A stretch of DNA of 64,000 nucleotides from Bog-756 sp963756515 (GTDB lineage: Bacteria; Actinomycetota; Acidimicrobiia; Acidimicrobiales; RAAP-2), in the NCBI GenBank assembly GCA_963756515.1, contig CAVWNV010000009.1:124001-188000 (forward strand). The letters are read 5' to 3'. Position 1 is the first letter of the stretch. The number at the start of each line of letters is the position of its first letter. The notes beneath the pieces are model-generated. The model was not told where the DNA came from, made no database searches, and worked only from the letters and a program-made list of their open reading frames with translations. Position numbers and translations under genes: made by a program. This document shows positions 25,440 through 34,353 of this stretch, one piece after another.

Positions 25440-26376
25440 TTCGGCCGATCCGGCACCGGGCGCGCCGGGCCTGTCAGGTGCGGGAGGGGCGTCGGGCCCT
25501 ACGGGCATGTCCGGCCCCACGGGGACCGGAGGCCCGCCCCCACCGGTCCGCCCGGCGGTGATCTTCAGCCATGCCGCGGTGACCCTGGGGGGTCGGACGA
25601 TCTGGTCGGAGGTCAACCTGGAGGTGGCGGAGGGGGAGTTCGTGGCCGTCCTCGGTCCGAACGGTGTGGGTAAGTCCACGCTCGTCAAGGCGGTGCTGGG
25701 CATCCAGCCGCTGTCGGAGGGGCGGGTCACCGTACTGGGAAAGTCCCCCGGCGACGCCGGGAAGGACATCGGCTACCTGCCGCAGCGGCGCAATTTCGAT
25801 CCCAACCTGCGGATCCGGGGCATCGACGTGGTTCGTCTGGGGAGCGACGGTGACCGGTGGGGCCTACCGCTTCCCGGCGGTAGCTCACTCTCCGCCGGGG
25901 GCCGGTCGAGGCGACAGAGGGTCGACGAGGTCATCGAACTGGTCGGCGCCACCTCCTACGCGCATCGCCCGATCGGACAGGTGTCCGGTGGTGAGCAGCA
26001 ACGGCTGCTCATCGCCCAGGCGCTGGTGCGTCGACCCAGGATGTTGCTCCTCGACGAGCCGCTCGACAGCCTCGACCTTCCCAATCAGGCTGCGGTGGCC
26101 GCGCTGGTGTCGGACATCAGCGACGAGTTCGGGATCACCGTCCTGATCGTGGCCCACGACGTCAACCCGATCGTCTCCTACCTCGACAAGGTGGTCTACG
26201 TGGCCCGCGGCGGCGCGGTGTGCGGACCCCCGGACGAGGTGATCACGTCGGACACCTTGAGCGCTCTCTACGAGACGCCCATCGAAGTCCTCCGCGCCTC
26301 CGACGGGCAGATGGTGGTGGTCGGCAGCCCCGAGGCCCCGGCCCACCACGCCGATCGTCACGGGCGCGGCCACTGA
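25432..26376 (+). CDS. znuC: Zinc ABC transporter, ATP-binding protein
   Basis: 314 residues. Walker A GPNGVGKST (about 75-83), Q-loop YLPQRRNFDPNLRI, signature VSGGEQQR (about 184), Walker B MLLLDEPLDSLD, switch His in IVAHDVN. The first 40 residues are a Gly/Pro/Ser-rich extension not normal for ZnuC. GTG start inside the end of znuA implies coupling. Confidence 0.9.
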   Translation: MTDSADPAPGAPGLSGAGGASGPTGMSGPTGTGGPPPPVRPAVIFSHAAVTLGGRTIWSEVNLEVAEGEFVAVLGPNGVGKSTLVKAVLGIQPLSEGRVTVLGKSPGDAGKDIGYLPQRRNFDPNLRIRGIDVVRLGSDGDRWGLPLPGGSSLSAGGRSRRQRVDEVIELVGATSYAHRPIGQVSGGEQQRLLIAQALVRRPRMLLLDEPLDSLDLPNQAAVAALVSDISDEFGITVLIVAHDVNPIVSYLDKVVYVARGGAVCGPPDEVITSDTLSALYETPIEVLRASDGQMVVVGSPEAPAHHADRHGRGH

Positions 26377-26404
26377 TGGCACGGCCACTGACTCGGGCGG
26401 ATCC

Positions 26405-27346
26405 ATGACCACGGCCGCGCCGGTGGCGGCGACGATGGGGGGCGGGGCGAGCTGGAATGTCTACGCCGACCTCCGCCAGATGCTCGCCCTCCACTTCATG
26501 GTGAACGCCTTCCGGGCCGGGACCGTCGTGGCCCTGATCGCCGGGGCCATCGGCTGGTTCATGGTGCTCCGGCGCCAGAGCTTCGCCGGACACACGTTGG
26601 CCGTCGTCTCGTTCCCGGGGGCGGCCGGAGCCATCTGGTTGGGGATCAGCGCCACCGCCGGCTACTTCGTCGGTAGCATCGCGGCAGCCTTGGTCATCGC
26701 CATCGTGCCCCGATCGTCCTCGGGCCGGGCCCGGAGCGAGGAGTCAGCGGTGATCGGCACCGTCCAGGCGTTCGCCCTGGCGTCCGGGGTCCTCTTCGTC
26801 AGCCTCTACGGCGGGTTCCTCGACAGTCTGACCGGCCTGCTCTTCGGTACGTTCCTCGGGATCTCCGACAGTCAGGTGGTGACCCTGGCCGTGGTGGCCA
26901 TCGTTGTCCTGGGCCTGCTGGCCCTGGTGGCCCGGCCCCTCTTCTTCGCCACCGTGGACCCCGACGTGGCCGCGGCCCGGGGAGTACCCGTCCGGGCCCT
27001 GTCCGTGGTGTTCTTGGTCCTGCTGGGTTGTGCCGCGGCCGAGGTGAGCCAGATCACCGGAGCCTTGTTGGTGTTCGCACTGCTGGTCATGCCGGCCGCC
27101 GCCGCGCAACAGCTGACGGCCCGGCCGGCGGCGAGCTTCGTCCTCACGGTGGTGGCTGCAGTGGTGATCACCTGGGTGTCGTTGGGTGTGGCCTTCTACT
27201 CGGTGTACCCGGTCGGCTTCTTCGTCTCGACGTTCGGATTCTTCGCCTATGTGGTGGCGGCCGGTTGGAGGGTGCTGGTCAACCGGCTCGGGTCCCGATC
27301 GCCGCGCCGGGCCCCTGCGGTCCCGTCCACGGCGGTCACGGCATGA
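26405..27346 (+). CDS. znuB: Zinc/manganese ABC transporter permease, first
   Basis: 313 residues, ABC-3 family integral membrane protein with about eight or nine hydrophobic segments. SFAGHTLAVVSFPGAAGA (about 59-76) and the coupling region ARGVPVRALSVVFLVLLG are family marks. 28 nt after znuC; overlaps the second permease as ATGA. Confidence 0.88.
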   Translation: MTTAAPVAATMGGGASWNVYADLRQMLALHFMVNAFRAGTVVALIAGAIGWFMVLRRQSFAGHTLAVVSFPGAAGAIWLGISATAGYFVGSIAAALVIAIVPRSSSGRARSEESAVIGTVQAFALASGVLFVSLYGGFLDSLTGLLFGTFLGISDSQVVTLAVVAIVVLGLLALVARPLFFATVDPDVAAARGVPVRALSVVFLVLLGCAAAEVSQITGALLVFALLVMPAAAAQQLTARPAASFVLTVVAAVVITWVSLGVAFYSVYPVGFFVSTFGFFAYVVAAGWRVLVNRLGSRSPRRAPAVPSTAVTA

Positions 27347-28266
27347 TCGCCACCCTGGACCCGTTCGTGGGTATCGCCCACATGCTCGGACACCCGTTCC
27401 TGCGATCCGCCTTCGTGGCCGGGACCTTCATCGCTCTGGCCGCCGGCCTGGTCGGCTACGTGGTGGTGCTCAGGGGCCAGGTCTTCACCGGGGACGCCCT
27501 CTCACACGTGGCCTTCACCGGGGCACTGGCCGCACTGGCCTTCGGCATCGACCTGCGGGCCGGGCTGTACGGGGCCTGCGTGATCTTCGCCGTGCTCATG
27601 GCCGTGCTGGGTCGACGGGCTTCGGCCGACGACACGGTGGTGGGCAGCGTCTTCGCCTGGGTCCTCGGGCTCGGGGCCCTGTTCCTGTCCATCTTCACCA
27701 CCTCGCAGAGCGGCACCGGCAGCGTGGGGGCCAATGCCGGGGTGAACGTGCTGTTCGGGTCGATCCTGGGGCTGTCGTCGGGACAGGCCCTGTCCGACTC
27801 GCTCATCGCCGCGGGCATCGTCGTCGTGTTCGTGGTCATCGGACGTCCGCTGGTGTTCGCCAGCCTCGACGAGACGGTGGCCGGAGCGCGGGGCGTGCCG
27901 GTCCGGGCCCTCGGCTACACATTCTTCATCCTGTTGGGGGTCACCGCCGGCGTCGCCACCCAGGCCGTGGGCGCCCTCTTGTTGTTGGGGCTGGTGGCCG
28001 CACCGGCCGGTGCCAGCCAGCGGTTCTCGTCCCGCCCCTTCGCGGCGGTGTGGCTGTCGGCCGGCATCGCGGTGGCATCGATGTGGTCCGGGCTCACCGT
28101 GGCCTATCTGGCGCCGAAGGTCCCGCCCAGCTTCGGCATCATCGCCGTGGCCACGGGGATCTACCTGGCCTCCTTCGTCGTCTCGTCGGCCCGAGGACGC
28201 TCCCGGGCCCGTCGACGGATGCCGGCCAGTCCGGCCGGGCCGGAGGGGGGATTACTCGGTGCGTGA
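27343..28266 (+). CDS. znuB: Zinc/manganese ABC transporter permease, second
   Basis: 307 residues, a paralogue of the preceding permease: GQVFTGDALSHVAFTGALAAL (about 46) and ARGVPVRALGYTFFILLG mirror the first copy. Two permeases suggest a heterodimeric channel instead of the usual ZnuB homodimer. ATGA overlap before and an overlap with the Fur/Zur gene after. Confidence 0.88.
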   Translation: MIATLDPFVGIAHMLGHPFLRSAFVAGTFIALAAGLVGYVVVLRGQVFTGDALSHVAFTGALAALAFGIDLRAGLYGACVIFAVLMAVLGRRASADDTVVGSVFAWVLGLGALFLSIFTTSQSGTGSVGANAGVNVLFGSILGLSSGQALSDSLIAAGIVVVFVVIGRPLVFASLDETVAGARGVPVRALGYTFFILLGVTAGVATQAVGALLLLGLVAAPAGASQRFSSRPFAAVWLSAGIAVASMWSGLTVAYLAPKVPPSFGIIAVATGIYLASFVVSSARGRSRARRRMPASPAGPEGGLLGA

Positions 28267-28789
28267 ACCTCCGGCGCCGTTGCCACCACCGGATCCCACA
28301 CCGACTCCCGCCGACGGGGGCCGTAGTGTCAGGGACGTGCGCACCGCCCCCTCGGTCCATGACGAGGTCGCCCTCCGCCTGGCCGCCCAGGAACAGCGCT
28401 ATACCGCCGTCCGACGGTCGCTGGTGACCACCCTGGCCGAGGCCGGGCGCCCCCTCTCGATTCCGGAGATCCTGGCCTCGAGCCTCGAGCTACCCCAGAG
28501 CAGCGCCTACCGCAACGTGACCACCCTCATCGAGGCCGGGGTGGTGCGTCGGGTCACCGGGGTCGACGATCACGGACGGTTCGAGCTGGCCGAGGAGCTG
28601 GCCGGCCACCATCACCACCTGGCCTGTCGTCGATGCGGGAAAGTCGAGGACGTGGCGCCGTCCCCCCGGCTGGAGCGGGCCATGGCCGAAGCGGCCCGGG
28701 TGGTGGCCGAGGAGCACGGCTACGAGGTGACCGACCACCAGTTCGACCTGGTCGGCCTGTGTCCCGACTGCCGGCAACCAGGTGGATGA
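28259..28789 (+). CDS. zur: Fur-family regulator, probably Zur
   Basis: 176 residues. Winged-helix DNA-binding part with YTAVRRSLVTTLAEAGRPLSIPEIL and QSSAYRNVTTLIEAGVV; metal-site residues in HHHHLACRRCGKVEDV (His cluster, CxxC) and a second CPDC near the C-terminus (structural zinc). Position at the end of the znu operon and the palindrome before znuA point to Zur. GTG 28259 has GAGGGGGGA 7 nt upstream; GTG 28337 would give the more usual 150 residues. Confidence 0.85.
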   Translation: MREPPAPLPPPDPTPTPADGGRSVRDVRTAPSVHDEVALRLAAQEQRYTAVRRSLVTTLAEAGRPLSIPEILASSLELPQSSAYRNVTTLIEAGVVRRVTGVDDHGRFELAEELAGHHHHLACRRCGKVEDVAPSPRLERAMAEAARVVAEEHGYEVTDHQFDLVGLCPDCRQPGG

Positions 28790-28800
28790 GCGTCCGGGCC

Positions 28801-28896
28801 GCGGGGCCGCGGGGCCGCGGGGCCGCGGGGCCGCGGGGCCGCGGGGCCGCGGAGCCGTCGAGCCGTCGAGCCGTCGAGCCGTCGAGCCGTCGGGCC
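28801..28896. repeat. Octamer tandem array (12 units)
   Basis: Twelve head-to-tail 8-bp units between zur and fumC: six GCGGGGCC, one GCGGAGCC, four GTCGAGCC, one GTCGGGCC. Adjacent units change by one or two bases in order, as if expanded by slippage and then mutated. The array is able to form CCGCGG- and TCGA-centred hairpins and does not encode a supported protein. Confidence 0.95.
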
Positions 28897-28973
28897 GGCG
28901 GGTGGGCAGGTCGGCGGATTGGCGCCCGACCCCGCCGCGGTCGACGTTATTACCCCGCCGATCCCGGGCACGG

Positions 28974-28979
28974 TAGGGT
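28974..28979 (+). promoter_or_regulatory. Candidate -10 element of fumC (TAGGGT)
   Basis: TAGGGT about 55 nt before the likely fumC start at 29034. TTATTA at 28948 is a weak -35 candidate with a 20-nt spacer. Confidence 0.35.
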
Positions 28980-29033
28980 CAGCGCCCATCAGTGGGAGAT
29001 CCTGATCGAGAGTCTGAGCGAAAGGACGCGACC

Positions 29034-30425
29034 TTGACGGCCGAGACCCGCACGGAGACCGACAGCATGGGGCCGATCGAGGTTCCGGCCGACCGCTACT
29101 GGGGCGCACAGACCGCCAGGTCCCTGCACCACTTCCCCATCGGCGACGACCGGATGCCCGAGCCCCTGATCCGGGCCATCGGAATCCTGAAGGAGGCGTC
29201 GGCTCAGGTCAACGCCGACTTGGGCACGTTGTCCCCGGATAAGTCGGCGCTGATCGTGGCGGCCGCACGGGAAGTGGCCGAGGGGAGGCTCGACGAGCAT
29301 TTCCCTCTCAGCGTCTGGCAGACGGGCAGCGGCACCCAGAGCAACATGAACGCCAACGAGGTGATCTCCAACCGGGCCATCGAGATGGCCGGTGGCGTCA
29401 TGGGCTCGAAGGACCCGATCCACCCCAACGACGATGTCAACATGTCCCAGTCCAGCAACGACACGTTCCCCACCGCCATGCACATCGCCGCGGTGGAAGA
29501 GATCACCCACCGTCTCCTTCCCGCCGTCCGGGTCCTGCGGAGCGCCCTGGCGGCCAAGTCGGAGGCGTTCGCCGGCATCACCAAGATCGGCCGGACCCAT
29601 CTGATGGACGCCGTTCCCCTCACACTGGGCCAGGAGTTCTCGGGCTACGTGGCCCAACTCGACGCCGACATGAAGCGGATCGAACTGACGCTCGACGACC
29701 TGTACGAGTTGGCCGCGGGCGGGACGGCCGTCGGTACCGGGCTGAACACCCATCCCGAGTTCGGGACCAGGGTGGCCTCGGCCATCGCCGAGCTCACCGG
29801 CCTGCCGTTCGTGACGGCGCCCAACAAGTTCGCCGCCCTGGCCGCCCACGATGCCTTGGTCATGACCAGCGGCGCACTGCGGACACTGGCGGCGTCGTTG
29901 ATCAAGATCGCCGACGACCTGCGTTGGCTGGGCTCGGGTCCCCGCAGTGGACTGGGGGAGTTGCAGCTGCCCGAGAACGAACCGGGTTCCTCCATCATGC
30001 CGGGCAAGGTCAACCCGACCCAGTGCGAGGCCATGATCATGGTGTGTATCCAGGTGTACGGGAACGATGCCGCCGTGGCCATGGCCGGGGCTCGGGGGAA
30101 CCTCGAGCTCAACGTGTGCAAACCGGTGATCATCCACAACGTGCTGCACTCGGTGCGCCTGCTGACCGAGGCCTCGGGCACGTTCACCCGCTTCTGCGTG
30201 GAGGGACTGGCGCCCAACGAGGAGCGGATCAGGCACCATCTGGAGAACTCGCTGATGCTGGTCACCGCGCTCAATCCACTCATCGGGTACGACAAGGCGG
30301 CGGAGGTGGCCAAGAAGGCCCACCGCGAGGGGGCTACGCTCCGCCAGGCGGTCGTGGCCCTCGGGTACCTGACCGGTGAGCAGTTCGACGAGGCGGTCCG
30401 ACCGGAGTCGATGACCCACCCTTGA
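29034..30425 (+). CDS. fumC: Class II fumarate hydratase
   Basis: 463 residues, full length. Converts fumarate and malate in the TCA cycle. YWGAQTARSLHHFPIG, TGSGTQSNMNANEVISNRA (about 98-116), HPNDDVNMSQSSNDTFPTAMH, IGRTHLMDAVP, and the superfamily signature GSSIMPGKVNPTQCEA (about 318-333). TTG 29034 is the likely start because AAAGGACG lies 7 nt upstream and length fits; GTG 28992 is in frame but without a ribosome site. Confidence 0.93.
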   Translation: MTAETRTETDSMGPIEVPADRYWGAQTARSLHHFPIGDDRMPEPLIRAIGILKEASAQVNADLGTLSPDKSALIVAAAREVAEGRLDEHFPLSVWQTGSGTQSNMNANEVISNRAIEMAGGVMGSKDPIHPNDDVNMSQSSNDTFPTAMHIAAVEEITHRLLPAVRVLRSALAAKSEAFAGITKIGRTHLMDAVPLTLGQEFSGYVAQLDADMKRIELTLDDLYELAAGGTAVGTGLNTHPEFGTRVASAIAELTGLPFVTAPNKFAALAAHDALVMTSGALRTLAASLIKIADDLRWLGSGPRSGLGELQLPENEPGSSIMPGKVNPTQCEAMIMVCIQVYGNDAAVAMAGARGNLELNVCKPVIIHNVLHSVRLLTEASGTFTRFCVEGLAPNEERIRHHLENSLMLVTALNPLIGYDKAAEVAKKAHREGATLRQAVVALGYLTGEQFDEAVRPESMTHP

Positions 30426-30463
30426 GGAGGGCCGGTCGGCCCCTCCGGACCGGGAGTGGACGC

Positions 30464-31744
30464 ATGGAAGAGGACGACGTCGATCTCGGGACGGTTGACC
30501 TCACCGACCTGGACCTGTTCGAGGCCGGGTTCCCCGACCGGGTGTTCACCCGTCTGCGGAGCGAGGCACCGGTCTGGTGGCATCCCCCCACCGAGCACAC
30601 GCCGGACGGCGTCGGATTCTGGGTGCTGAGCCGCCACGCCGACATCATGGCCGCGGCCTCCGACGCCGAGACCTTCTCATCCGAGCGGGCCCCGGGCGCC
30701 GAGGGCGGGGGCACCATCATCCAGGACCTCCCGTACGGCTTCGCACCAGGGGTGCTGCTCAACATGATGGACGATCCCCGACACCAGAGGATCAGACGGC
30801 TGGTCACCCCGGCGGTGGCCCCCAAGGCCCTGAACCGGATGGAGGGGGAGTTGCGGCAGCGTGCCACGCGCATCGTGGACGCCATCGCCGGGCGGGGCCA
30901 GTGCGACCTGCTGAGCGAGGTGGCCGTCGAACTGCCGCTGCAGGCGGTGGCGGCCCTGATGGGCGTGCCCGACGCCGACCGCCACGACCTGATGGCCTGG
31001 TCGAACACCACACTCGACTTCGAAGGGCGGGAGTTGGGCGAGACCAACGACCGGGTGGCGGCGGCGGCCGCCTCGATGGCCGAGTACGGGTCACGGCTCA
31101 TCGCCGACAAGAGGCGGTCACCGGGTGCCGACATCATCTCGGTGGTGGCCCGAGCCGAGGTCGACGATGACGGCCCCGGCTCCCGTCCCCTCACCGATCT
31201 CGAACTCCTCATGTTCTTCAACCTGTTGGTGGTGGCGGGCAGCGAGACCACGCGGAACTCGATCGCACTCGGCATGGTGGCACTGGTCGAGCGTCCCGAC
31301 CAGCTCGACCTCCTGGTCCGTCGGCCCGAGCTCATGCCCGCCGCGGTGGAGGAGATCCTCCGGTGGACCACCGCCACCCTCTACAACCGGCGGACCGCCA
31401 CACGGGCCACGTCGATCGGCGGCCAGGTCATCGAGGAGGGGGACAAGGTGACCCTGTGGTGGCCGTCGGCCAACCGGGATGCCGACGTGTTCGACCAGCC
31501 GTTCCGGTTCGACATCACGCGGACACCGAACCCCCATCTGACCTTCGGGTACCGCACCCACTACTGCATGGGCGCCAATCTGGCCCGTCTGGAGATCCGG
31601 GTCATCCTCGAGGAGCTGCTGGGCCGCCTCGAGGGCTTCGAGCTGGCCGGGCCGGTGGAGCGGGTCCGGACCAACAAGCATGCCGGGGTGTGCCGGGTCC
31701 CGATGACCTTCCGGACCCGCAGCCCGGACCGGACAGGGAACTGA
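30464..31744 (+). CDS. Cytochrome P450, CYP125/CYP124-like
   Basis: 426 residues. I-helix AGSETTR (about 258), ExxR in EEILRW, heme ligand Cys in TFGYRTHYCMGANLAR (about 359-374). Overall blocks (APVWWHPP, GFWVLSRHADI, ELPLQAVAALMGVP, WSNTTL, NPHLTFG) resemble actinobacterial CYP124/CYP125 steroid or methyl-branched lipid omega-hydroxylases; exact substrate unproven. ATG 30464 follows GGGAG by 7 nt. 38 nt after fumC. Confidence 0.88.
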   Translation: MEEDDVDLGTVDLTDLDLFEAGFPDRVFTRLRSEAPVWWHPPTEHTPDGVGFWVLSRHADIMAAASDAETFSSERAPGAEGGGTIIQDLPYGFAPGVLLNMMDDPRHQRIRRLVTPAVAPKALNRMEGELRQRATRIVDAIAGRGQCDLLSEVAVELPLQAVAALMGVPDADRHDLMAWSNTTLDFEGRELGETNDRVAAAAASMAEYGSRLIADKRRSPGADIISVVARAEVDDDGPGSRPLTDLELLMFFNLLVVAGSETTRNSIALGMVALVERPDQLDLLVRRPELMPAAVEEILRWTTATLYNRRTATRATSIGGQVIEEGDKVTLWWPSANRDADVFDQPFRFDITRTPNPHLTFGYRTHYCMGANLARLEIRVILEELLGRLEGFELAGPVERVRTNKHAGVCRVPMTFRTRSPDRTGN

Positions 31745-31771
31745 CGCTGTGTCAGATCGGGGGCCTATACT
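31741..31771 (+). promoter_or_regulatory. Promoter and inverted repeat before the CYP142-like gene
   Basis: TATACT at 31766-31771 is a near-consensus -10; CTGACG/TGACGC at 31741-31747 is a possible -35 with 18-19 nt spacing. CTGAC-GCTGT-GTCAG at 31741-31755 is a perfect 5-bp inverted repeat over the -35, a possible operator. The implied leader is about 95 nt. Confidence 0.5.
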
Positions 31772-31872
31772 CCGGCCAGGACCGGTCCCGCCGGTGGCGG
31801 CATGGGCTCCAGCGACAGGCTGGGACCCGCTCCGGTCGGGCGTTCGGCTGCGAAGGACGGAGAAGGAGCCTC

Positions 31873-33084
31873 ATGACCACACCACCCCGTGAGTTGAGCA
31901 TCGGTCTGGCCGACGGCACGTTCTACTCAGGCGATCCGTTCCCGGCCTTCGCCTGGATGCGGGAGCATGCGCCGGCCTACTTCGACGAGAGCTCCGGGGT
32001 GTGGGGTATCACCCGTTACGCCGACATCAAGGAGATCTCGAAGGATCCCGACACCTTCTCCAATGCCGGCGGCATCCGCCCCGACGGGGACGCCCTGCCC
32101 ATGATGATCGAGACGGACGCGCCGGAACACGTGCGGAGACGGCGCCTGGTCAGCGAGGGCTTCACCCCCGGGCGCATCCGTGAGAGCGAGGCCGGCATCC
32201 GTGCCGTCTGTGACGCCATCATCGACCGGGTGTGCGAGGCCGGATCGGCCGACTTCGTGCGGGACATCGCGGCACCGCTGCCCATGATCGTGATCGGCGA
32301 CATGCTCGGCGTGGCGCCCGAGGATCGCGACGACCTGCTCCGATGGTCCGACGACATGCTGAAGTCGCTCGGATCGCCGGACCCCGGAGCCATGGACCTG
32401 GCCGCCACAGCGGCCATGGAGTATGCCGAGTACATCACGGCCGTGGCCGAACAGCGGCGGCGGGACAATCAGTCCGACGATCTCATCGGCACCCTGGTCC
32501 ACGCCGAGATCGAGGGGGAGCGGCTGGACGAGGGGTCGATCATCTACGAGTCCCTCCTGATCCTGATCGGCGGGGACGAGACCACCCGGCACGTGATCAG
32601 TGGTGGCATGTACGAGTTGCTCCGTCATCCCGATCAGTTGAAGAGCCTGTCCGCCGACCGCACCCTGCTGCCGTCGGCGGTGGAGGAGATGCTCCGATGG
32701 GTCTCGCCGATCAAGAACATGGCCCGACAGATGACCCGGGACGTCGAACTGCACGGGTCGATGATGCGCCAGGGACAGAAGCTGCTCCTGCTCTACCCTT
32801 CGGCCAACCGAGACGAGCGCGTCTTCGACAATCCCGAGCGGTTCGACATCGCCCGGTCCCCGAACGATCACATGGCCTTCGGTTTCGGCTCGCACTTCTG
32901 CCTGGGCAACCGTCTGGCCCGTATGGAGTTGATGGTGATGTTCGACCGACTTCTCGACCGCCTCCCGGACCTGGCCCTGGCCGACGATGCGCCGCTGCCG
33001 AAACGGGCCGCCAACTTCGTGTCCGGTTACGAGACCATGCCCGTGGTGTTCACTCCGACGGCGCCGGTGGGGGCGTCGGTCTAG
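31873..33084 (+). CDS. Cytochrome P450, CYP142-like
   Basis: 403 residues. N-terminal half is close to mycobacterial CYP142 (steroid C26/C27 monooxygenase): FYSGDPFPAFAWMR, DTFSNAGGIRPDGDALPMM, AAPLPMIVIGDMLGV. I-helix IGGDETTRHV (about 232), ExxR in EEMLRW, heme loop FGFGSHFCLGNRLARME (about 336-352). Suggests oxidation of a sterol or similar side chain, with electrons from an unseen ferredoxin. ATG 31873 with AAGGAG 5 nt upstream. Own promoter after the first P450. Confidence 0.9.
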   Translation: MTTPPRELSIGLADGTFYSGDPFPAFAWMREHAPAYFDESSGVWGITRYADIKEISKDPDTFSNAGGIRPDGDALPMMIETDAPEHVRRRRLVSEGFTPGRIRESEAGIRAVCDAIIDRVCEAGSADFVRDIAAPLPMIVIGDMLGVAPEDRDDLLRWSDDMLKSLGSPDPGAMDLAATAAMEYAEYITAVAEQRRRDNQSDDLIGTLVHAEIEGERLDEGSIIYESLLILIGGDETTRHVISGGMYELLRHPDQLKSLSADRTLLPSAVEEMLRWVSPIKNMARQMTRDVELHGSMMRQGQKLLLLYPSANRDERVFDNPERFDIARSPNDHMAFGFGSHFCLGNRLARMELMVMFDRLLDRLPDLALADDAPLPKRAANFVSGYETMPVVFTPTAPVGASV

Positions 33085-33172
33085 ATGTGGCGGTGGTACG
33101 GGTGTCGGGTCCGGCAGCGGGGTGCGGGTGCGGCGGGACCGTGGACGCCGATGAACCGGGAGGTCCGACCGG

Positions 33173-33487
33173 GTGAGTGAGCCGGTGCTGGCCGAGGCGG
33201 TGGTGATCGCGGCGCTGTCGGCCGATGACGGTCCCGACTGGCACCTCATCGCCGGCAAGCTGGTCAAGACGGTGGCGTGCCCCGACTTCGTGGCCGCCCT
33301 GGCCTACGTGGGGGAGGTGGGTGGCCTGGCCGAGGCCGCCAATCACCACCCCGACATCGACATCCGCTACAACCGGGTGACACTGGCCCTGGTGACCCAC
33401 GATTCGGACGGGATCACCCGGCTCGACCTCGACCTGGCCCGGGCGATCGACGGGATCGGACTCGGACCGACGACGGTCCCGACATGA
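33173..33487 (+). CDS. Pterin-4a-carbinolamine dehydratase
   Basis: 104 residues. Contains the diagnostic ANHHPDIDIRYNRVTLAL and THDSDGITRLD (about 56-87) with the catalytic His pair. Dehydrates 4a-hydroxy-tetrahydropterin; many bacterial copies lack a known pterin hydroxylase partner, and none is visible here. GTG 33173 has GGGAGG upstream. 88 nt after the CYP142-like gene on the same strand. Confidence 0.9.
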   Translation: MSEPVLAEAVVIAALSADDGPDWHLIAGKLVKTVACPDFVAALAYVGEVGGLAEAANHHPDIDIRYNRVTLALVTHDSDGITRLDLDLARAIDGIGLGPTTVPT

Positions 33488-33491
33488 GGAT

Positions 33492-33522
33492 CGCTCCCGG
33501 ACCAGCGTGACCGGGCCGGGAG
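33492..33522. terminator. Candidate bidirectional hairpin between convergent genes
   Basis: GCTCCCGG (33492-33499) and CCGGGAGC (33515-33522) pair perfectly across a 15-nt loop, between the dehydratase stop (33487) and the convergent pspAB stop (33556). No T-run, which is common for actinobacterial terminators. Confidence 0.45.
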
Positions 33523-33555
33523 CTCAGCGTCGTCGGCGGGGTCGGATTCGGCCCG

Positions 33556-34305
33556 TCATCCGACCGGGAGGTCCCACAGCGGGAACCAGCGGTCGAGGTC
33601 GGTCTCGACCACCAGGTCGTCGGCCACCAGGCTCTTGAGCTTGAGCTCCTCCTCGGTGTCCCGGTGCTCGTGGCCGTCGGGTATGAAGGGGTAGAACGTC
33701 CCCCGTTTGAACAGATAGACCAGATAGGCGGTGGAGGCGAGGACCCGGCCCGGTCCGGCCGTGGCGGCCGGCATGACCCCGGATCCCACGTCGAGCGCGG
33801 CCGAGGTGAAGGCGGGATCGTCCGCCGGCGCCCCGACCGGCGTGTCCGTTCCCGATACCGCCTCGGTCGGCCCCGGCGCCGGGGCCGTGAGCGCCGTGGC
33901 GGCGTCGGGTGCCGCGTCCGGGTCCTGGAGGGGGGCCAGACCGAACACCGAGCACAGGAGCTGGGGTCCCCAGCCGGAGTCGGAGAGGGAGGAGTTCACC
34001 ATGTGGATCTGCGTGACCAACTGCTCGATGTCGGCGTCCTCGACCACCAGCCACTGGTAGCCGTAGCTGTCCTCGGCCTTGCGGAGCTCGGCGGTGCCGT
34101 CCATGGACAGGAGTTTGACCACCTCGGCCTGCATCTCCTCGAACCCCTGACCGGACGGGGGCTTGAAGCACACCCCGGCATGTCCGGAGCACGACATGCC
34201 GGCCGCGCTCTGCAGGGTGATCGAGGCGGAGGGGAGGGCGAAGAGCGCGTCGAGATTGGACTGGACCGGCTTGGTCCTTCCGAGAAGGGAGCTGAGCAGG
34301 CCCAT
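33556..34305 (-). CDS. pspAB: PspA-associated protein PspAB
   Basis: 249 residues. N-terminal MGLLSSLLGRTKPVQSNLDALF and central SYGYQWLVVEDADIEQLVTQIHMVN, then an Ala/Pro-rich linker (about 133-180) and a C-terminal ASTAYLVYLFKRGTFYPF block. Matches the PspAB family by sequence and by position last in a pspA-pspAA-htpX-pspAB operon. Role in membrane-stress response inferred from the operon; biochemical function unknown. 48 nt after htpX. Confidence 0.82.
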   Translation of the reverse strand: MGLLSSLLGRTKPVQSNLDALFALPSASITLQSAAGMSCSGHAGVCFKPPSGQGFEEMQAEVVKLLSMDGTAELRKAEDSYGYQWLVVEDADIEQLVTQIHMVNSSLSDSGWGPQLLCSVFGLAPLQDPDAAPDAATALTAPAPGPTEAVSGTDTPVGAPADDPAFTSAALDVGSGVMPAATAGPGRVLASTAYLVYLFKRGTFYPFIPDGHEHRDTEEELKLKSLVADDLVVETDLDRWFPLWDLPVG

Positions 34306-34353
34306 CAGTGACCCCTGGTCACGGGGTGTCGGCCTTACCGGGGATGAGGCTGC

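Noticed and set aside
28801..28896. CRISPR-like array
   Set aside because: Units are 8 bp with no spacers; a simple tandem repeat, not direct repeats separated by unique sequence.
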